Shown: positions 59,655 through 64,000 of the stretch, piece after piece
Layout of the letters: each line of letters starts with the position of its first letter
Numbering within the stretch: the stretch's first letter is position 1
NCBI GenBank assembly: GCA_017561265.1
Contig: JAFZDJ010000004.1
Coordinates: 87,452 to 151,451 of the forward strand
Source: Bacteroidales bacterium
GTDB taxonomy: Bacteria > Bacteroidota > Bacteroidia > Bacteroidales > UBA932
Direction: 5' to 3'
DNA length: 64,000 nucleotides
The notes under the pieces: generated by a model
Told to the model about the DNA's origin: nothing
The model's input: only the letters and a program-made list of their open reading frames with translations
The model's database searches: none
Made by a program: the position numbers and the translations under genes

Positions 59655-62228
59655 TCAATCAAATGTAACTATCGTAACTCCTGTGCCTCCGAACTGTATG
59701 TGCTCATCACGTACCGATGCCACTCCAGGGATTGTCCTGATGAGCTTCTGGAGTTCGTCTCTGAGCACTCCCGTGCCCTTTCCGTGTATGATCCTCACGC
59801 TCGGCACCCCAAGCATCACAGCATCATCAACATATCTTGTCACCTTGTCCACAGCATCATTCAGCCTCTCGCCCCTTACATCCATTTCTGTACTGAAATT
59901 CAGCTTCCTCTCGCTTATCGACGAATCATATTTCACAGCAGACACCGGCCTTGCCGTTTCCTTCACAGCGCTCTTATATTCGTTGGAAGTGATTCTCTCC
60001 ACTTTGTCGAGCGGCATCTTGCTGCTTATGTTTCCGATGCTTACGACAACTGCCTTTGAAGATACCTTCGTAACCTCTCCGACCATTCCGTTGTCCTTCA
60101 CGCGTACCTTCTCTCCTGCCTTCAGCGGTGCAGACCTGAATGCCTCTTCTCTCTCCCTCTCTGCCTGCTGCTCCATCAGCTCCTTGGCAGCCTTGTCATC
60201 TGCCTTCTGCGCCTTCCTCTGCTTCTGACGCTCCTTTCGTGCGTCTATCTGCTTTATCTTGCGCTCTATATAGTCATCCTTCTCCTTCTGCTCCTTAGCC
60301 TTCTTTGCCGCCAGGATGGACATGAAGTCTTGAAGTTCCTTTCTTGCCTCCTGGGTCTCCTCCTTGGCAGCCTGGGACTCCTTGATGGTCTTGATGGTGT
60401 TCTCTACCTGTCTGTTGGCTCCCTTGATTATCTCCTCAGCCTCCTTCTTGGCCTCATCAAGAATCTCCTTCTTCATCTGCTTGATCTGCTGGAGTTCCTT
60501 CTGGTACTTGTCGGTGATGTTCTCCAGAGTCTTGTCAGTATGGCGTATGCGCTCAAGCTTCTCGTCCAGTGCCTTTCTGTTTCGCGCAATCTTGCGAAGG
60601 TTGCGTTCGATGCCCACGAATTCCTCTCCCGCACGATTTTCCGCATCCTTTATGATGGTTTCCGGAAGCCCAATCTTGCGCGCAAGTTCGAATGCAAAAG
60701 AATTGCCCGGCAGACCCATCTCCAGCTTGAAAAGAGGGGCGATATTCTTCACATCGAACATCATTGCGCCGTTCATGACGCCTGTATCGGCTGAAGCATA
60801 GAGCTTGAGGTTGGTGTAGTGGGTGGTGATCACTCCATAAGTTCCGCGCTTGTCAAGCTCGCTCAGGATGGCCTCGGCAATGGCTCCTCCTGCTGCAGGC
60901 TCGGTACCCGAACCGAACTCGTCAATGAGCACGAGTGTCTTCTCATCAGCCATGGACAGCATGTCCTTCATGTTTCCGAGGAACGAACTGTATGTACTGA
61001 GGTCGTTGTCGATGGACTGGTCGTCTCCTATGTCCACCATGATCCTGTCGAACACGAGCATTTCCGATGTTTCCGAAGTCGGGATCAGCATTCCCCACTG
61101 GAACATGTACTGGAGAAGGCCCACTGTCTTCAGACATACGGACTTTCCTCCTGCATTCGGTCCTGATATGAGCAGGATATGCTTTTCCTTCGATAGTGTG
61201 GCGGTCAGAGGGACTATCTCCTTCTTCTCCTTTCGAAGAGCCCTTTCCAGAAGCGGATGTCTGGCCTTGCGCAGATTCATCTGTCCGTCATCCGAGATTA
61301 TCGGCATTCCGGCGATGAAGTCCAGTGCTGTCTGGGCTTTCGCCATTATGAAGTCTATTTCTCCGAGATATTTCGCCGCGCTGAGAAGATCCGGTATGTA
61401 CGGACGCAGGAAGTCTGTGAATTCCAGAAGTATACGTACGATTTCCCTCTGTTCGGAGAATTTCAGTTCCTTTATCTGGTTGTCGAGTTCCACGACTTCC
61501 GCAGGCTCGATGAATGCGGTCTTTCCGGTCGCGGATTCGTCATATATGAATCCGGGTATCCTCTTCTTGTTGGCGGCGCTTACAGGAATGAGCATCTTTC
61601 CGTCGCGTACGGATACGCCTGCATCGCTGTCCACGATACCTTCCTCCTGAGCTTTCTTCAGGATTGCGCTCATGCGTCGCGAAATGGCTCCTTCCTTCTC
61701 GCGGAGGGATTTGCGGATGTTGTAAAGTTCATCCGAGGCTGTATCCTTCACGTCTCCGTAACGGTCCAGGATCAGGTCTATCCTACGCTGTACTTCAGGG
61801 AAATTGAGGATGCGTGAGCTCATGCGCTTGAGGTTGGGATATACCCCATCCTTGACTCCTTCGAAGAAGGAAGTGACCTTCCTGAGGGTCTCCAGCATGG
61901 TCTTGAGCTTCCTCATGGACAGAAGGTCTATTGCGGACGAACTTCTCTCCAGCGGCTTGAGGAAATCTATGCAGTCAATGAATCCACCCGACGGAAAGCT
62001 GTCCTCGAACATCATTATGAGGCGCATTTCGTCGGTAAGAAGAAGTCTCTTGCGGATATGTGAAGGGTTGGTCGAAAAGGTTTCCTCTGCTGTCCTTTCC
62101 GCCGCATAAGCTGTCGAGCATCTGTCGGAAATGATCCTTCTGATGCGGTCAAATCCGATCTTCTGCTCAAGCCTTGTGTCTATTGTTCTCTTTTTCTCTT
62201 CCAAATCTTTGTCATTATTCTTCTCCAA
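59655..62228 (-). CDS. mutS2: Endonuclease MutS2
   Basis: Encodes 857 residues. MutS2 acts on branched DNA and collided ribosomes; unlike MutS it has no mismatch-binding N-terminal domain. Seen: the core and clamp helices, Walker A GPNAGGKS, Walker B LVLIDEFGSGTEP, a long charged coiled coil (about 520-680), a KOW-like strand region (GEKVRVKDNGMVGEVTKVS), and a C-terminal Smr nuclease domain (DVRGERLNDAVDKV, IIHGKGTGVLRDEL). Overlaps the upstream cdaA by 14 bp, so expression is coupled. Confidence 0.96.
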   Translation of the reverse strand: MEKNNDKDLEEKKRTIDTRLEQKIGFDRIRRIISDRCSTAYAAERTAEETFSTNPSHIRKRLLLTDEMRLIMMFEDSFPSGGFIDCIDFLKPLERSSSAIDLLSMRKLKTMLETLRKVTSFFEGVKDGVYPNLKRMSSRILNFPEVQRRIDLILDRYGDVKDTASDELYNIRKSLREKEGAISRRMSAILKKAQEEGIVDSDAGVSVRDGKMLIPVSAANKKRIPGFIYDESATGKTAFIEPAEVVELDNQIKELKFSEQREIVRILLEFTDFLRPYIPDLLSAAKYLGEIDFIMAKAQTALDFIAGMPIISDDGQMNLRKARHPLLERALRKEKKEIVPLTATLSKEKHILLISGPNAGGKSVCLKTVGLLQYMFQWGMLIPTSETSEMLVFDRIMVDIGDDQSIDNDLSTYSSFLGNMKDMLSMADEKTLVLIDEFGSGTEPAAGGAIAEAILSELDKRGTYGVITTHYTNLKLYASADTGVMNGAMMFDVKNIAPLFKLEMGLPGNSFAFELARKIGLPETIIKDAENRAGEEFVGIERNLRKIARNRKALDEKLERIRHTDKTLENITDKYQKELQQIKQMKKEILDEAKKEAEEIIKGANRQVENTIKTIKESQAAKEETQEARKELQDFMSILAAKKAKEQKEKDDYIERKIKQIDARKERQKQRKAQKADDKAAKELMEQQAEREREEAFRSAPLKAGEKVRVKDNGMVGEVTKVSSKAVVVSIGNISSKMPLDKVERITSNEYKSAVKETARPVSAVKYDSSISERKLNFSTEMDVRGERLNDAVDKVTRYVDDAVMLGVPSVRIIHGKGTGVLRDELQKLIRTIPGVASVRDEHIQFGGTGVTIVTFD

Positions 62229-63024
62229 GTGCAGTGTTCAGGAGAAGTTTCAGTTCGTTGATGTTGCTTATAGGTGTGACCTTCCCGGCCTTGACGAATG
62301 ATACCTTTCCGGTCTCTTCCGATACGACGATGGCGTCTGCATCCGTCTCCTCGGTTATGCCTATGGCAGCCTTATGCCTCATTCCGTAGCTTGCCGGAAT
62401 GTTTGTTCTTTCCGTAATCGGAAGTGTGCAGCGGGCGGCCGTGATGCGGCCTCCGGAAATCACGAGGGCTCCGTCATGCAGGGGCGAATTCTTGAAGAAC
62501 AGGTTCATGATCAGACGGCGGTGGATCGCTGCGTCGATAGGGTCTCCGGTGCTGATTATCTCTTCAAGAGATGCCTTGTGGGCTATCACTATCAAGGCTC
62601 CGGTCTTGTCTTCGGACATGTTCCTGCAAGCTTCCGCTATATCGTTCACGCCCTCGATCGCGCCGGGACCTGTCCCTTTGTGGTCCTTGCCCAGAAGCTT
62701 GTCTATGATGGCGCGGCCTCTGGAACTGTTCATGTACCTGCTGCCCAATCTCATGAGGAACTTCCTTATCTCAGGCTGGAATATCACTATGACGGCTATT
62801 ACTCCGACGTCCAGGACTGTCTCCATGATGTTGGTCATGAGCCTCATGTTGAAGGCTGAAACTATCACTCGGATGACGTACAGGGATATGATGGCGACAA
62901 AGATGCTCATCGCCGAAGTGCCCCTGATCCATCGGAATACGAAGAATATCATCAGGGCAAGAAGAAGTATGTCCAGTATGTCAGCAAGTGAAAGCTGAAG
63001 GAAACCGAAAATAGCCAGTATCAT
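62215..63024 (-). CDS. cdaA: Diadenylate cyclase CdaA
   Basis: About 269 residues from the Met at 63024 (MILAIFGFLQLSLADILD); upstream codons read through a dispersed repeat and are rejected. CdaA makes cyclic di-AMP from ATP, controlling potassium and turgor. Three membrane helices lie in the first 85 residues. The DAC domain has SPLHDGALVIS (DGA) and GMRHKAAIGITEETDA; the usual RHR motif reads RHK here, a conservative change that may affect rate. Overlaps mutS2 by 14 bp. Confidence 0.93.
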   Translation of the reverse strand: MILAIFGFLQLSLADILDILLLALMIFFVFRWIRGTSAMSIFVAIISLYVIRVIVSAFNMRLMTNIMETVLDVGVIAVIVIFQPEIRKFLMRLGSRYMNSSRGRAIIDKLLGKDHKGTGPGAIEGVNDIAEACRNMSEDKTGALIVIAHKASLEEIISTGDPIDAAIHRRLIMNLFFKNSPLHDGALVISGGRITAARCTLPITERTNIPASYGMRHKAAIGITEETDADAIVVSEETGKVSFVKAGKVTPISNINELKLLLNTALGEE

Positions 63025-63080
63025 ATACCTATTTATATATCCGCGCAAAGATAGTAATAATTCTTTTAATATTAAGGCAG

Positions 63081-63184
63081 GAGATCCCTCGACTTCGCTC
63101 GGGATGACATGAGGGAAGTCGAGGGATGATAGAGGAGGAGTCTCCCTGGATGACAAGAGGGAATGGTTCTGGATGACAAGGGGA
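63081..63184. repeat. Dispersed repeat cluster upstream of cdaA
   Basis: Starts with a palindromic unit around CCCTCGACTTCGCTCGGGAT, then AGTCGAGGGATGAT and GGATGACA copies spaced about 30 bp apart. Same GGRATGAC family as 4899 and 44372. The rest of the 311-bp gap between cdaA and rplC is AT-rich and holds the rplC promoter. Confidence 0.6.
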
Positions 63185-63243
63185 GAAACTTTGTGTCATA
63201 ATGAGTTAGAAAAAAGTTATTAACAAAAATTTTACGTAAAATG

Positions 63244-63273
63244 TTGAAAATGAAAATATTATTCGTATATTTG
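63244..63273 (+). promoter_or_regulatory. rplC operon promoter
   Basis: TTGAAA (63244-63249) and TATATTTG (63266-63273), spacer 16 bp, match the Bacteroidetes -33/-7 pattern, 63 bp upstream of rplC. Confidence 0.7.
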
Positions 63274-63276
63274 CAG

Positions 63277-63297
63277 CCCGCAAAAATGTGTGGCGGG
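63277..63297 (+). promoter_or_regulatory. Leader hairpin of rplC operon
   Basis: CCCGC and GCGGG pair around AAAAATGTGTG right at the expected transcript start, 39 bp upstream of the rplC ATG. Ribosomal-protein leaders often bind an operon product for feedback control; here this is only a candidate. Confidence 0.4.
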
Positions 63298-63335
63298 ATA
63301 TAAAGTATTTATAATCAATTAATTAAACAAAACCA

Positions 63336-63959
63336 ATGCCTGGATTAATTGGAAAGAAAATCGGAATGACTTCCGTTTTCGGTGTCGATGGAAAGAATAT
63401 TCCATGCACCGTTATTGAGGCTGGTCCGTGTGTTGTTACGCAGATTCGTACAGTAGAGAAAGATGGTTATGCCGCTGTACAGCTTGCCTATGACGAAATT
63501 TCAGAAAAGCACACCAGCAAGGCTCTCAAGGGCCACTTCGAAAAGGCAGGAACCACTCCAAAGCGCAAGCTTGTCGAGTTCAAGGCAGACTTCGCACAGG
63601 AGTTGAAGCTCGGCGACACTCTCTCAGTAGCTGACATCTTCGGTGATGTAAAGTTCGTGGATGTTGTCGGAACATCAAAGGGTAAGGGTTTCCAGGGCGT
63701 AGTTAAGCGTCACGGCTTTGCCGGTGTAGGTGGCCAGACTCACGGTCAGCACAACCGTCTTCGTCACCCTGGTTCTCTCGGTGCATGTTCATGGCCTTCA
63801 CGCGTGTTCAAGGGAACCCGCATGGCAGGACACATGGGCAATGAGCGCGTAACAGTGTTCAACCTCGAGGTTATCAAGGTTATGCCTGAGAACAACCTTA
63901 TCGTAGTAAAGGGCTCTGTACCAGGAGCTAAGGGTTCATATGTAATCGTGGAGGACTAA
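63336..63959 (+). CDS. rplC: 50S ribosomal protein L3
   Basis: Encodes 207 residues, normal length. Seen: [16 protein letters not shown] at the start, [18 protein letters not shown] and [36 protein letters not shown], the conserved L3 core that sits near the peptidyl-transferase centre and carries the Gln/Arg-rich loop. It is the first gene of an S10-type operon here; rpsJ, normally just upstream, is not found between cdaA and rplC. rplD follows after 3 bp. Confidence 0.97.
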   Translation: MPGLIGKKIGMTSVFGVDGKNIPCTVIEAGPCVVTQIRTVEKDGYAAVQLAYDEISEKHTSKALKGHFEKAGTTPKRKLVEFKADFAQELKLGDTLSVADIFGDVKFVDVVGTSKGKGFQGVVKRHGFAGVGGQTHGQHNRLRHPGSLGACSWPSRVFKGTRMAGHMGNERVTVFNLEVIKVMPENNLIVVKGSVPGAKGSYVIVED

Positions 63960-63962
63960 GCT

Positions 63963-64000
63963 ATGGAGTTGTCAGTTTACAAAATCGACGGAACTGTCGC
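63963..64000 (+). CDS. rplD: 50S ribosomal protein L4 (partial, cut by window end)
   Basis: Only the first 12 codons are in the window (MELSVYKIDGTV). The place 3 bp after rplC and the start resembling L4 (MELxVYxxxG) identify it. The rest lies outside. Confidence 0.85.
   Translation, partial: MELSVYKIDGTV

Noticed and set aside
63025..63156. N-terminal extension of cdaA by 44 codons
   Set aside because: The extension reads through the dispersed repeat and hides the first membrane helix start; the ATG at 63024 fits the family.
1..64000. CRISPR array
   Set aside because: No set of regularly spaced identical direct repeats with unique spacers was found; the repeats seen are palindromic and irregularly placed.

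Overview
The window reads as a chromosomal segment of a member of Bacteroidetes, most likely order Bacteroidales. Grounds: TAnnTTTG-type -7 promoter elements, absence of clear Shine-Dalgarno sequences, fused SecDF, many short lipoproteins with N-terminal Cys, DUF3244, DUF4923, DUF4249 and BACON families, FecR with a DUF4974-type C-terminus, a TonB-dependent receptor with an STN domain, and a C10 (streptopain-type) protease. Genus cannot be fixed from sequence alone. Most of the window is conserved housekeeping DNA with short accessory patches.

Layout. 1-5100: AT-rich accessory patch on the minus strand (small lipoprotein, HExxH metalloprotease-like lipoprotein, DUF3244 protein, TPR/HTH membrane regulator), then about 600 bp of non-coding DNA packed with palindromes. 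5100-14513: hflX, tonB, ybeY-mnmG, ruvA, then sufS-sufE-sufT-like-folK-glyS. Three parS-like sites lie at 9.2-11.4 kb, one at the exact centre of a perfect 44-bp palindrome between mnmG and ruvA. 14524-28307: ORF6N protein, DUF4923 protein, thiL-like, secreted EEP phosphohydrolase, dnaE, secDF, a PD40/SPOR protein, nfeD, floA. 28384-30000: a REP-associated transposase (RAYT) flanked by matching palindromes, tRNA-Ser(GCT), terminator. 30137-35784: five-gene MacAB/TolC-type efflux operon. 35796-42739: lipoprotein, AraC regulator, YbaK, small membrane proteins, LysR regulator divergent from an SLC13 transporter, rmuC. 42745-47525: ECF sigma, FecR anti-sigma, TonB-dependent receptor, DUF4249 lipoprotein. 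47604-54418: TPR/OmpA-like lipoprotein, sigma-54 activator, lptE, hypothetical, secG, and a ClpB without its N-terminal domain. 54669-57033: secreted C10 protease and BACON lipoprotein. 57150-63024: yqeY, manC, yraN, DUF4878 lipoprotein, mutS2, cdaA. 63336-end: start of the ribosomal S10-type operon (rplC, partial rplD).

How genes work together. YbeY and MnmG act in RNA maturation and tRNA wobble modification; SufS, SufE and the SufT-like protein serve Fe-S assembly, with the SufBCD scaffold not in the window. The efflux operon supplies all parts of a tripartite pump. The ECF/FecR/receptor/DUF4249 set is a cell-surface signalling and uptake module. MutS2 and CdaA overlap and are probably co-transcribed.

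The most interesting material is non-coding: (i) a parS site inside a perfect bidirectional terminator, with two near-parS sites within 2.3 kb; (ii) two 75-bp hairpin elements 52 kb apart with the same inner core but unrelated outer stems; (iii) a switch-like set of competing pairings at 4572-4720; (iv) a genome-repeat unit inserted in frame in the receptor's STN domain; (v) a candidate -24/-12 promoter upstream of the short clpB, 1.5 kb from a sigma-54 activator gene. No CRISPR array, prophage or classical IS element was seen.
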